A stretch of DNA of 64,000 nt, taken from assembly GCF_000003815.2 (NCBI RefSeq), contig NC_049981.1, positions 21,789,512 through 21,853,511 of the forward strand. The letters are read 5' to 3'. Numbering within the stretch: the stretch's first letter is position 1; each line of letters opens with the position of its first letter. This DNA is from Branchiostoma floridae (taxonomy: Eukaryota > Chordata > Leptocardii > Amphioxiformes > Branchiostomatidae). Positions 34,156 to 46,100 of the stretch are shown in pieces. The position numbers and the translations under genes are program-made. Below the pieces are notes generated by a model. The model had not been told where the DNA came from and made no database searches. It saw only the letters and a list, made by a program, of their open reading frames with translations.

Positions 34156-34312
34156 CTAGTCTCCAAGCAGATCCTATGGTGGCAAAAGATAGTATCAAAA
34201 CCTGGCAGAGGAGTGAAGCCGGCCGGCCTAGGAGTATGTTTCGCTACTGCGGGGAAGCCGGCTTCACTCCTCTGCCAGCTTTTGATACTATCATATGCTA
34301 CCCTAGGAGATA
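34156..34312. mobile_element. Hairpin MITE, CTCCAAGCAGATC family
   Basis: CTCCAAGCAGATCCTATGG, then GATAGTATCAAAACCTGGCAG and AGGAGTGAAGCCGGC, is followed by a short loop and the reverse complement. Each arm is about 60 nt. It abuts the MITE at 33,928. Confidence 0.8.
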
Positions 34313-34314
34313 AA

Positions 34315-36002
34315 TAGTTTCTTTTTACAAAAATCATAAACAAAATGGACAAGATACAGGTGGTATAGCACTATTGCATGTAAGTATATATAAGTGATGG
34401 CACAGCACCTGAACCCATTTGACACCTTCTTGCTTTACCTGAGGACAACGCATGACACCTTTTACCTCGTATACACACAGGAACATTCTCTGCGACTATA
34501 TCTTTCTTCACTTCTCAGGATAGTCTATCATAGAAAACAGTACTATAATACATTAGATAGAATGGCAAATGTGTTCTTGTTGGGGACAACAATAGGACTA
34601 CATGTACTTGCACTGACACACGAGATCACTGTCACATGATGTAAATACTTACTATCTTTTTTGTTCAGTAGCTTCTAATTACTGTCTATAAAGCTATTAC
34701 TGTATTGTTACTGTAGTTTATCTGTCTCTGATTTGGTTGGTCCCACCCAGTATCACTTCTCTAGGTACTCAGTGGACACATTTGTAGCAGCTATCTATCT
34801 ATCTCCACTGGTGTCCTCTGTTGACTCAGACACGTGTATTAAGGCTTCCGGTTCATTTTAGTAGTACATATTCTGCATTTCACAAGCTTCAAAGATAACG
34901 TTACCTACACCATAGTTGTCTATTTCTCTCTGAATATACTTTAGATATGCTCTTGGATATATGGACATCTCTAGTTAATTAACACGATCATCGTACAGAT
35001 AATATGTCTTTGTTAATTAGGCACTTTCACTGGTGGTGGGAACCCTCTAAGCCCTTTAATGGATGACTACCATATATAGAAATGGTAATAACTATACATG
35101 TATGTGGAGGTGATGCTTACCACATATGGAAACGTCGATTACCATGTATGGAAAGGATACCGTCTATTTACATCTCATAAACTACAATATACAGACTGAC
35201 ATACATGTAATCTGCCATATATACTAAGGCTATATATAATGTATTGAAATGGTCTTTGGTGACTTCCACACGTTTGACTACTTACTATATTTATTATTAT
35301 TGCAGAAAGCCTTGCTTTAGATATTTTGTGTTCAACACACCTCATTTTAACTTAGAGCCAAACTGCACATGTTACACCACATTACGATGAAATTTGTCAC
35401 TTGAACTTGCTTCACATTGCAAGCATGTTTCTCACCGATACTCGAGGCCATTGTGCTACTGTTGTGGCCCCTCAGAGGCATTTCTACGTATGTGGTGATG
35501 CTGTCACAGTGCTCTTGGTATTTCGTTCCTTTTGGATCTGTATTTAAGATAACTGGTGAACTGTAGATTTTGCTATGGATGCTTACAAGATATGACACAA
35601 CGATTTCAACATGGCAGCTTGGATCTCATCGACTCTTCAACGTTGTATGCAGCCAGATAGAGAAGTTGGCAAGACGTAAAAATGCCTTGTAGCATCTTTG
35701 TTCATAAAGCAGTGATGGCATTCTTAAGTGATGACGATAAGGTGACCACAAAGCAGTTGTTCGTAAGTATTTTACAGATATGACAAGGTTAAACACTTCT
35801 TGCAGCACTGCATTGTCTGTTCCTTCAAGTTTAAACCACAGAGACTCGTCATGAAGCACTCCAAATTCCTTACGTCTGCAGCATGGCAAGATGAATTAGA
35901 TAGCAGAAGAATTGTAACAGCAACTGCAGACTTAACATGCCAATAGTATCATCCTTTCATACTCCTTGTTGTGATTCCTTGTTGTTGTGTAGGGCCAATG
36001 GC
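34315..36002. other. Intergenic and probable 3' UTR of the USP-like gene
   Basis: No exon was found. A minus-strand AATAAA lies at 35,290-35,295, about 700 bp past the USP-like stop codon, and is a possible poly(A) signal. Short blocks with TACCANNTATGGAAA recur at 35,070-35,160. Confidence 0.4.
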
Positions 36003-37127
36003 CTATTTTCCGGGTCTAAAGCGAGACATGTACGCGTCGCACGATCCGCAGTAAATACGCGGGTGCTCGACATACACCTTCTGACACAGGTGGCATCTGA
36101 TGTACGTCGGGCGATGCGGGGAGGGGGGCTGGGACTCATGGGAAGGTGTGGAATGCTGGGAAGACGAGGAGCTTGCCCCTCCTATCCCGCCATTGGTCAG
36201 CGGTTCGGGGTTCTGTTCCACGCCACGCGCTCTGAACAGCTGCTTAAGCTCGCTGGTCAGCGGATTTTTCATTGGCTGGCGATGGGTGGACGTCGTTCCA
36301 GGGTAGCGAATCTCGTGCCAGTCAACATTGGGCGGGACGTCGTACCGAGGCTCGCGAACTCCCGGGACCCTTCCCTGTGCATTCTGGGAGTTCCATCCGG
36401 GTTTGGAAAACCCCACCTGTTTCTTGGCGGTTGCCTTCTGAGGTTGTCCTGGAGGCATCCTCTGAGGTGCCACCATCATCTCCCGGTCATGGCTATCGAG
36501 TCTTTCTGGCTCCTCTGTTGGCTTTTTTCTTGGCATGGTGGAATATTTGGGAGCGTTCCTCTGGAAGGAAGACTGACAGGAGTTCTCGGTTGCGGAATAA
36601 CTATGCCTACTCTGCTGCTGATGCAGGGCCGTCCTCTGGACCTCGTTGGATTGCTCCATAACCCGCATTTCAAACTTCTGAGCCAACACTTTTACCGGAG
36701 ACTGCGGCTCATCGCCGTCCTCTTTTTTCCCTTGCACGGCTGCTGCCTCTCTCCGTTTTGTCTGGCTATTAGCCTGTTTCTGGGGAGGTTGATCACTACT
36801 TATGTGGGCAGTGTTTTGTGGAGGGTCGTGGGCAGCACTTTTTAACAGGCTGACTGGGCGCTGCGGGCTGGCTGACGGACGCACAGGTGCCTCAGTCAGA
36901 GTTTCATCAATGTCTGTCATCAAGACTTGAGATTTCCGATTTGTTGGTTGCGTTGCAGCTTTCCTCTGTGGGCTGATGTTGGAGGGTGGGGAGTGAACCA
37001 CCTGAAGCTGCACAGGTGCACTTACGGCAGTTTGGATCGGTGCTTGCTGATTGGTGGGGATGTCATCATGCGGCTGCTGGTTGGTTGACTCAGAGGGAGG
37101 TTTCTTTGCAGAAGCTTCTGGGTGATG
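36003..37127 (-). CDS. USP-like terminal exon with C-terminal CX2CX11CX2C motif
   Basis: 1,125 nt, 374 residues and TAG. The acceptor is TTAACCGTACAG. The first 280 residues are polar and low-complexity. Then follow GYDVPPN-like text with [14 protein letters not shown] and, after a Ser-rich linker, [20 protein letters not shown], then [13 protein letters not shown]. The two CX2C pairs 11 residues apart, with an adjacent His, look like a zinc ribbon. The DNA after the stop is AT-rich and noncoding. Confidence 0.92.
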   Translation of the reverse strand, partial: HHPEASAKKPPSESTNQQPHDDIPTNQQAPIQTAVSAPVQLQVVHSPPSNISPQRKAATQPTNRKSQVLMTDIDETLTEAPVRPSASPQRPVSLLKSAAHDPPQNTAHISSDQPPQKQANSQTKRREAAAVQGKKEDGDEPQSPVKVLAQKFEMRVMEQSNEVQRTALHQQQSRHSYSATENSCQSSFQRNAPKYSTMPRKKPTEEPERLDSHDREMMVAPQRMPPGQPQKATAKKQVGFSKPGWNSQNAQGRVPGVREPRYDVPPNVDWHEIRYPGTTSTHRQPMKNPLTSELKQLFRARGVEQNPEPLTNGGIGGASSSSSQHSTPSHESQPPSPHRPTYIRCHLCQKVYVEHPRIYCGSCDAYMSRFRPGK

Positions 37128-40100
37128 CTGTACGGTTAAGAAAAAAGTCACACAATCAACGATGTTCTCAAGGCCAAATATTTGCTAATTCTTCTTGACT
37201 CTAGTGCAACTTCTTGGATTCAGCTCAAAAAACTTGTTTCACAATGGGCAAAGAACTGTTGATAATTAATGCCAATGGAGAAAAAGCAGTGTTGCTATAC
37301 TTTACACAGCAAGCAGACAGAATAAGCACACATAATGTTCTCAACAGGATATCTTCTGAATCAACGTGCCAGCCCAACAGCTGGTCAGATCATCTTTTTG
37401 TTTGTAGGTTGACCTAACCCACGGAATAGCAGACTGTGTTGTATTTCATTGATGTCATATCCAGCCGAGAAAACACATTTCAATGCCAAAAGTGCCAGGA
37501 ACTAAGGAAATTTGGTGTCTTCACTCAAAAAACCCCATTTGGCTATCGCCTGGTTCCGAACACCTAGCCTGTATCGTGATTTATCACGGCCCAGATATTC
37601 CATGAAACATAAATAACATAGCAGGGCTCTAGCCAGCGTCCGTTTTTCCGTCAATTGACGGAAATTTGCTGCATGTGACGGAAAATTTTTTAAACCAATC
37701 TGTCAACCTTGAAGGACAAAAATTCTGGTGGAAGCTACAGGCGGCTTGGGGACACTGCCCACGGTCGGAAAGCCACACACTGTTTGTTTTGCTATTGTTA
37801 TGATTGTTGACTTAGTGTGTCGGCGCCCTTTGCATACGATAATCTCATTAGAAACCTGTTTTTCAAGGTCTCAGTTCCGTCTTTCTAACTTAATTTTCGC
37901 GGTTTTCGCGACAATGAGAATTGGCTGACGGAAAAAATTCTTGAGCTGGCTAGAGCCCTGTAACATAGTTTTATTATTACATAACTAGCAAGGCTGTGAC
38001 AGTTGTTAGGTAACTTACAATGGGTGGTGTGGACTGGGGAGGAGTCAGGGGGGCTCCGAACCCTTCGTGGACAGGAACGTCAGTGGGTGGGGGTGGTTTT
38101 CTTTGCTCTACAACAAGACACAAACATTCATGCAAAGAGGGTTAGTGTTCAGGAACCTTGGTACATCCAACCCATACAAAACTTTACAACCAGGGGTGCC
38201 AATTCACATGTATGTAATGAAATTCGTAAGACTTTTACGGGATATTTAATATGGAACTCCTACGATTCAATAGTAAGAAACGTAGAAATTGCAATCCTTA
38301 CTAATAGAAAGGATTGCACTATCCATTCCATAAAACTGGTATGAATTCCGTAAAATTTGAATGTTTTTTTGTAGTGAATCGTATAAATTCCAGAAAATCT
38401 CTAATATTGTGTTTCTTACTAGTGGATAGTAATATAAATTCCGTCAACTTCATATGCATTCTGTAAAACTAGATATAATATATATATTCATTATCAATTT
38501 AGTATATTGAATGAATACTTAGGCACCCCTGACAACTGTTATTAGTTATTAGCTGTAATATATGTTCGTAAATTAAAGATCATAATATTCAGGGTTGGAC
38601 AAGTCCACTAGCCTGATTTTCCCAAGTGAGAGTGCAGATCGGGCAAGTGCATGTCCTACCCTATTTGTCTGATTGGCAAGTAAGATTGAAATTTGAGACT
38701 GAGTGAGATTTTGATATACTTATCATTGTTACTTTTTAAAGACATGACAACAAGCAATTGTCAACATAGAAAAAATAGAGGCAATTAGAAGTATTCCATT
38801 GCTGGAAGAAAATGCAAATAAAAATTAAATTTGAATTTTGGACAAGTGAAAAGTTGGTTTGGGCAAGTAAAGTTTTTACGTACTTGCCCGATAGAACAAG
38901 TGAATTTTAGAAAACTTGTCCAACCCTAAAATATCTCCAAATGAACTAACCATATGCCAGGAGTTCCTGATGGCGCTGATGCAGGACGACCTGGCGTGAC
39001 TTCAGACTGGCGATGAGGTTCTTGGCGTGCTGCTGGGCGTACAGCTGGCGCATCTGCTGCTGCAGGGCGGGGTCGGGCCACACGGAGCCGGACTTCTTCA
39101 TCTGTCGTCATAGACAGTAGCTATGGTTTGTTAGGACATTCCAACAGTCTCATTACTTCACGTAGTGTTCTAGCCAGCCTGAATTTTTTTCCATCCCCTG
39201 GATTTTGAATGGAAATCCTGTTAAAGGTGCAACAGTCCAAAGGGGGCCGGGGCATGCTTCCCCAGGAAAATTTTGAAATCTGAAGACCCTCTGAAATACT
39301 AGTTCTTTTATTTTGTGGGACAAATTTTGCATGGTTCAATATCTTTACATGCTGATTTTTGTCCGTCACAGAGGATGGAATGGGAAAAATTTGTGTCCGT
39401 CCCCATTGTCAAAATTCCGTCAAAGGACGGATGCTGGCTAGAACCCTGGCTTCAGGCATCACCAACACCAAGGAAAATCTTCAAGAATTAGTCAATTCAG
39501 AACCAGTTTACAGGAGGACAAATAAAGGCAAAAGGCTGCGGCCTTTGTTGGAAGGCCACTTTACAGGCTTGAAAAATCAGTGAAAAAGTTAAACATCAAC
39601 ACTGTAACAATTCTTTCAGGGTAAACTAAGATCACCACATTTTCACTGACACAGGAGCTTCATTGTACATGATTTACATATATGTACATACTGGGTTCAG
39701 AACAGGTCTGAACAAAAGGATAATTTTACAGAATACACAAACACGCATTGTCGAGATTTTAAAGAGATTTAACACCATTTCTTCATGTGGCAGTCTTAGT
39801 CTACCTGGCAGAATGATTGAAGGTTGATGTAATATAAGGCTTCACTCCTTTAAGCATTCAAAGCTGGACCACTCACAAACTATGATAGTAGCCACACATC
39901 AAACAACTACATGTACCAACCACCTACCCAAACCACACGTCAAGAAGATCGAGTTGATCAAGATTGAAGGAAAAAGACCTAGCAGCTACCCACAAAAAAG
40001 ATAGAAGTTTCCTGGCCAACAAACACACAACCAGGAGTTGTGAGAGAGCTTTGTCCAAACGGTTTGACTCAACTGTTGATGTGTGCCCGCCCCGGCCTGA

Positions 40101-43100
40101 AGCCCTCCTCGGGCCCTATATCCTCATATATCCTGCGCACCAAAGTTGGGAGGTGCTTTCATCCTCCTGACCGACCGACATGCAGATCAACAGAAAGAAA
40201 AGTTTTTGATTACGCTGAAATTGTGCTGCATACTTAAACTCATGTTTAGACTCAGGTTTGGATTTAGGTCCAGAGGTCCAGGTTCAGGCCTGGATTTGTA
40301 AGTCCGGACCTGTACCCTTTGTTGGTTACAAATAAAATTGCATGCTGCCATAAATTTTACATTACAATTTAAAAAACAACAACAACACCTTTGCCTTGAA
40401 GTGGTATAATGACCTCGCTCTGAACAATCTCATTAAAAAGAAAGTTGAAGGAGTTTTTCTCTCACCTGACTCTGATCTCCCTCCCCTCCCGGCACCTCCG
40501 GTCTGTTCTGTAGGCGCTGTAAGTGTTGCTGTCGAAGGGCTGCCCACTGCTGCTGTAGTGTGATGGCCTGCTGCTGTTCCTGGGTCACAAGTTGCTGCTG
40601 TTCCTGGGTCAAGAATCGCTGCTGTTCCTGGTTTATGAATTGCTGCTGTTCCTGGGTCATAAGCTGCTGCTGTTCCTGGGTCATGAATCGCTGCTGTTCA
40701 GAGGTCATGAACCGCTGCTGTTCCGGGGTCATGAATCGCTGCTGTTCCGGGGTCATGAATCGCTGCTGTTCCTGTTCTTGGGTCATCAGCTGCTGCTGCT
40801 GTTCGTCATCAGCTGCTGCTGCTGTTCCTGGGCCATTAACTGCTGTTGCTCCCAGGCTGCTGCTTGTTGCTGCTCATGCTTCAACATTTGTTGCTGTTCC
40901 GGTGAAACAGCAGCAGCATTACCATCCCTGTCAGCTGGAACCTTCATGTACAGCTCGTTTGGATGTCTACCCTCTGGTCTCGGCACTCCTCTTGAGGTAC
41001 TCCCATAACTGGCCGCACCCTGCTCTTTAACAAGATTCCTTAAGTTACCAGCACTGATGGACCTTTTGTCCGTTGATGTCCCCACCATTCCCTCAGCTCC
41101 CTCCGGCTGCCTACTGGGCAGTTGTTGACCATACAGTGGTCCTTCTCCATACTTGAGCTGCCCCCTTAAAGCAGTTGAAGCTTGATTGTCACCCACCTGT
41201 CTTCCACTAAGGCCCAGCCTTTCTGCGTCCATTTGAGACTGAAGCAACTGCTCTCTGGTAGCTCCATAAACTGCATAATGAGTAGCACTACTAGGAATGT
41301 AGTCTCGATCCCTTCTCCTGGATTCCCTCCCCCTCCTTTGCTCCGACACTGCCTGGGCGTGGGCGGCTGGTCTGCCGCGACTGTGATCGATGGACACGTA
41401 GATGGGCTGCTCGGTCTGTCTCTGACTCCCAGACGTGTAAATAGGAACGTTCGTGGTGAACGCGCTTGGCCCGTTGCCCCCCACCTGGACTGCGTGTAGG
41501 ACGTTCTGCCTCTGGCTCGGCCTGGGATGCTCCCCCTGCCCCTGGATGCCGTCGGGAGGGCGAGTTTGGATGTTGCTGCGCACCACCGGCCCGTTGGGCA
41601 CCACGGGTCGAGGTCTGGGAAGGCCCTGTGGGGGTCTTCTTGACTCGTAGAACTGTTCTGTTGTCCTGGTGGGCGTTTTGGAACGACTTCCCTCCACCAT
41701 GCCGGGAGTGGGTGTCTTGGATCTTCTCTGTGCATGAGGCATTGGTCTGTTCCTCTGACTCATCTCCCCTGGGGTGGGGGTTTTCGACCTCCTGTTGTCC
41801 TCCCGAGGCTGCGCCCTGGGCGAGGGTTCGGGCGTTCTGGACCGGGGCCGCACCGGGGCGGCCTGATCGTCCGCAGCTACCCTTGGTTGCATGGATTCGT
41901 GGTGTGAGTGTCTTCTCTGGAGGTGTCGTAGCTTGGCCCTGTGTCGGGGATCTCTAGTATACTGCATCCCCTGTTGTCCTTGGGAATCCTTCTGTGAACC
42001 AGCACCCTCCCCAGGTGGCATGGCCCCCTCCGCCGGTGCCCGCTGTCCTCTCACTGCCTGTCCCTTCATTGGAAAAACAACGTAGTTGGAATTGGTCGTC
42101 TCAAGTCTCTGTCTCTCCTCCTTTGAATAAAAATGTTCAGGTGTCTTGGGTCGGCTGCCCCTCCTGGTGTCCTCCATACTGCGGGTTCTGGTGAGAGGAG
42201 AGGGGCTGCTCCTTGCAAAATGCGCGCCCACGTTTCCAGCTGCACCCGAGGGGCTGCTCCTTGCAAAATGCGCGCCCACGTTTCCAGCTGCACCCGAGGG
42301 GCTGCTCCTTGCAAAGTGTGCGCCCATGTTTCCAGCTGAACCCAAGACACTCCCACCCACAGCGCCCCCTGGAACAGCCGCTGCTGCCGCCGGTACTGCA
42401 GCACCTCTTGGCACCTGCAACGGAGATGATGGTTATCAAAATTAAATGTTTTAGGACAATAGTCCTGTGGGTTTAGTCGGTCTCACAGTGAATCATATGC
42501 TGATTATGATTTGTTTGCATCAGAATCATGTGGATTAACTCTAATCTCCAAGCAGATCTTGCGGTGGCATAAGATAGTGTCCTAAGCTTGAGGAAGGAGT
42601 GTAGCCGGCAGAGGAGTTTCATCGGCCACCGCCGGGTAATTCGCACTTTGGCCACCACCCAGGGTAATTCACACACTGACTCTTTGACCGGTGCGTTCTG
42701 CCACAGATCTTCGCGGTGGCCAATGAAACTTTCGGTCTGATTGCTGCCCTCCATCTGTCTCTGTCAAGGGGGTTGGCTTACTGTATGACTTGTGCAGTTT
42801 TCTAATATCCTCATTGACAATTTGCACCTTCTTCCTAACGAAATTTGATTGCCTGATAATATCCTTTGACCGGTGCGTTCTACCGCAGATCTTCGCGGTG
42901 GCCAATGAAACTTCTCTGCAGGCTTAACTCCTTCCCAAGCCTATGATACTATAGGAGCTTGGAGATTAGGTTAACTCCAACGGAGCATTGGGTTTAAGTG
43001 ATTTGTTCAAGTTCGTATTCTTTTGAGGTTTCGAATCTCCCCAGTTGGTAAAGAACGGTACACTGATACTTGCATTATGTACTTCTCATCAGCTCCCAGA

Positions 43101-46100
43101 AGAAGTCCGCAGAAAAAGGTGGGACCACCAAATGAGGACTAAAAGCTACAGTGGTTGGGTTCCACTTGCCATGCCTGCTGACCTACTGTTGTCTAGGATG
43201 AGAAATTAAACACCGCACGATTAATATATGATGATGTCTAAAACAAATTATAATTGTGACATGCAAAGATGAAACATGCAAAGGAAACAAACTTAGTCTA
43301 GTCTTAAGTTTTGCAAGACTTAAGCTGCTGGGTATATTCCGTATACAGATACATGCCCCCTGTGCCGAAAGAAAACAGCACTGCACACGTGTAGTGTACG
43401 AAACCCGGAAGTTAGAGGCATCAGCCTTGTTCACAGGTATCAGTTCTCTGAGCAGTCAAACCCTCGCACTGAGAGCATGTACAGGCAGAGACTCTGGCAG
43501 CTTAAGGGTTAAAAGTAGGAAAATCTTGCTGTTTAAGCTGAAGGAATGTTGGATGAGATAATCTTGCTCCAGACCTGCTGTACTCTAGCTGCAGCCATCT
43601 GGGCGTGTCTCTGTGCCTGCAGGTTGGTGCTGTAGCCCCCGTACCCCTTCTGCAGGTACAGCTCGCGCACCTTCTGCTGCAGGACGTTCTGGCAGCTGGG
43701 GCGCTGGTCCTCCAGCTGGATGAGGTCCGGCGGGACGTCGGTGGGGCGGTTGTTGGCTCGGGTGTACATGCTGTCCGGACTGTTGGTGGGGCTCAGGTTG
43801 GTGCTACTGCAGTGGAACAGACATGTACACATTCGTAAATAATTTTATCAGGTTGGTTATTACTCATATAGTAAAATACTTTTAAACACAACCAGCCGAG
43901 GGCAGTACTCACTCAGTCTGTCAGACACCATCATCTGGGTTAGAATGACTGGATCTGCTTCTCGCTGCTGCAGTGCCATCTACATTAGCTATAAGAAGCA
44001 GATCCAGTCATTCTAACGAAGACGTTGAAGTTCTGATGATGGTGTCTGATAGAGTACTACCCTGGTTGTGTTTAAAGGAACTTTACTATATGAGACATAC
44101 ATGTACACATAGTCATGACCAGTTTCTTTAGGTTAATTGGAGACATATTGGATAACAAGTTTACAACTAAGACATAACTTCATCAACAACCAACAACCAA
44201 GACATACAATCTCACAGTCAATGTTGCTGTGACTGTCACCTTCCTCAGAGCAATCTGACTGGATTATTCCACACTGCAGCTAAGGTGTCACTGCTAGCAT
44301 TACGGTCCAAATGCTAGGACACCAATATGTTTAGTTCCCACACATGGAATTGAACCTGGGCCTGGTTAGCAGCAATACATAGCTGCAGTGAGAAATTAGA
44401 GGATGGTGACAGATGGTCACTGAAATATTTGATGTGATTGTATGCTTTGCTTGCGAATAATGAACCATGTGTTATCCTGACATACACATTGTAAAACATG
44501 CTCACAAGGACTCTAACAATTTCACATCTTGCCACAGAAATTGAAGAAAAGCAATATAGCAATGATCAACAATAATTTCTTTTATCTTTAATACATGTCC
44601 ATATATTATTGATAACACACACACACACACACACAGTAGCACACACAGTAGCACAAACAAATGTCAGTTAGCGAAGACGTTTTTCAGGGCCTAGACTGAT
44701 AAAACCTTGTTTGACAAGGTTTGGGCCAAAGTCTGGGTGATAAACTCACAATGAACAGCAAAAAATGGCTGTTTGCCACAGCAATGCTGGTTTGCCTCTA
44801 TCCACGGGGTAATTTATTTCTATTGTATTTAAAAACAGGGTATTTAGAGACATCAAGTTCACAAATGGTGATTTTGAACTGCACTATTTTATATCTTGAA
44901 AATATTGCAGTTTGAAACCGTCTGACGTTTGACACCCCTAAATACAGTTTTTGAATACAATGGATAAAGTTTACCCCACAGATAAAGGTGAACTAGCATT
45001 ACGTCCTTACAAATATATCTTGATGCGCATATCTACAGTATTATATTATTCAACAGCCAGTCAACAAAAAATGAAAATGCTGGGTTTGACCATGGTGTTA
45101 TAAACCTGTACAACAAATATAATCAAACACAGGATTACGTTAGGTATACAATGAGCCACAGACATGAAATGCAGCACTGGTATGCTGTGGGCTTTATACA
45201 ACATGGTCTGATTCTCTCTTATACAGCCTACATGTAGCTACAACTATCATTAGGCTTTGTGGTGGTAAAACTAAAAGAGAAAGTTTGTCTGATCAAGAGA
45301 TGCTGCCATTTGCAGGCATACAATGTATTCTAAAAGCAGGGGCCTTATGGTTATCTACATGACTTTGTGCATAATGGACATTTTATATCATCCTTATACA
45401 CTGTAAGTGGATTCCTTAATGTCTGAGTTTGAATGCAAAGAAAGAAAAGTACAGTTGAGTGTGGATGTAGGGAGAGTGATGAGGGGACTTGTAAACAATT
45501 CTTTTTGCATATTTCAAGTGTGTAAAATGTCAGGTGCTTTTCTTGAAACTTCAAGGTCAAAATTTTTCCTCTGGAATGGCAAAATTTCAAAGTGGTCAAT
45601 TTTGAGTTACTTCAATCTGTGATGTGAAGTTTCAAAAAGTTTACATATGCACATGTAATATATATTTCTTGCAGGCATAAAATACTTGTTAGTGGTGTTT
45701 GTTTCCCTGCACTGAACAAATAATACTGAATCCGAGTGAAAGCAACCATGGTTAAGCATGCAGTTGCATTTTGTAATTTTCAACAGCAGTAAAATGGCAT
45801 ACAGTATTCAACTTAATGCTTTAGCAGAAAAATAAGACCACATATCAAATAGATACTCATTTACCATCATCATGACATTCTGTACAACAGTTTAGTTCTG
45901 GATTTCACTGTGTTGCATTTAAAGGCGGGTAAAGGAAGTCCTAAATCTACTGCGAAGGGAGGACAACCATCACATCTTACCAAATGCAACTCATGCCTAT
46001 CCCCAGCAAACTCCTAATCCACAGAGGCAGAGGGAGGGAAAGTACAAGTCAGAAGAGAGAAAGAAAAGATCCTGGGGGAACCACGCTTCTTTTGGCAAGA

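Noticed and set aside
35937-36845. 302-codon plus-strand open frame
   Set aside because: It is antisense to the terminal USP-like exon, which has an acceptor, conserved motifs and a stop in the right place.
40800-40810. Intron or programmed frameshift at the Gln-repeat break
   Set aside because: A 4-nt difference cannot be an intron and there is no slippery heptamer with a downstream structure; a deletion or sequence error is simpler.
40560-41030. Plus-strand Cys-rich open frames (CCCSWV-type repeats)
   Set aside because: They are the antisense of the CAG-rich Gln repeats of the USP-like exon on the minus strand.
41466-41957. 163-codon plus-strand open frame, and the 189-codon minus-strand frame at 41,166-41,735
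   Set aside because: Both are out-of-frame shadows of the coding exon 40,466-42,414.
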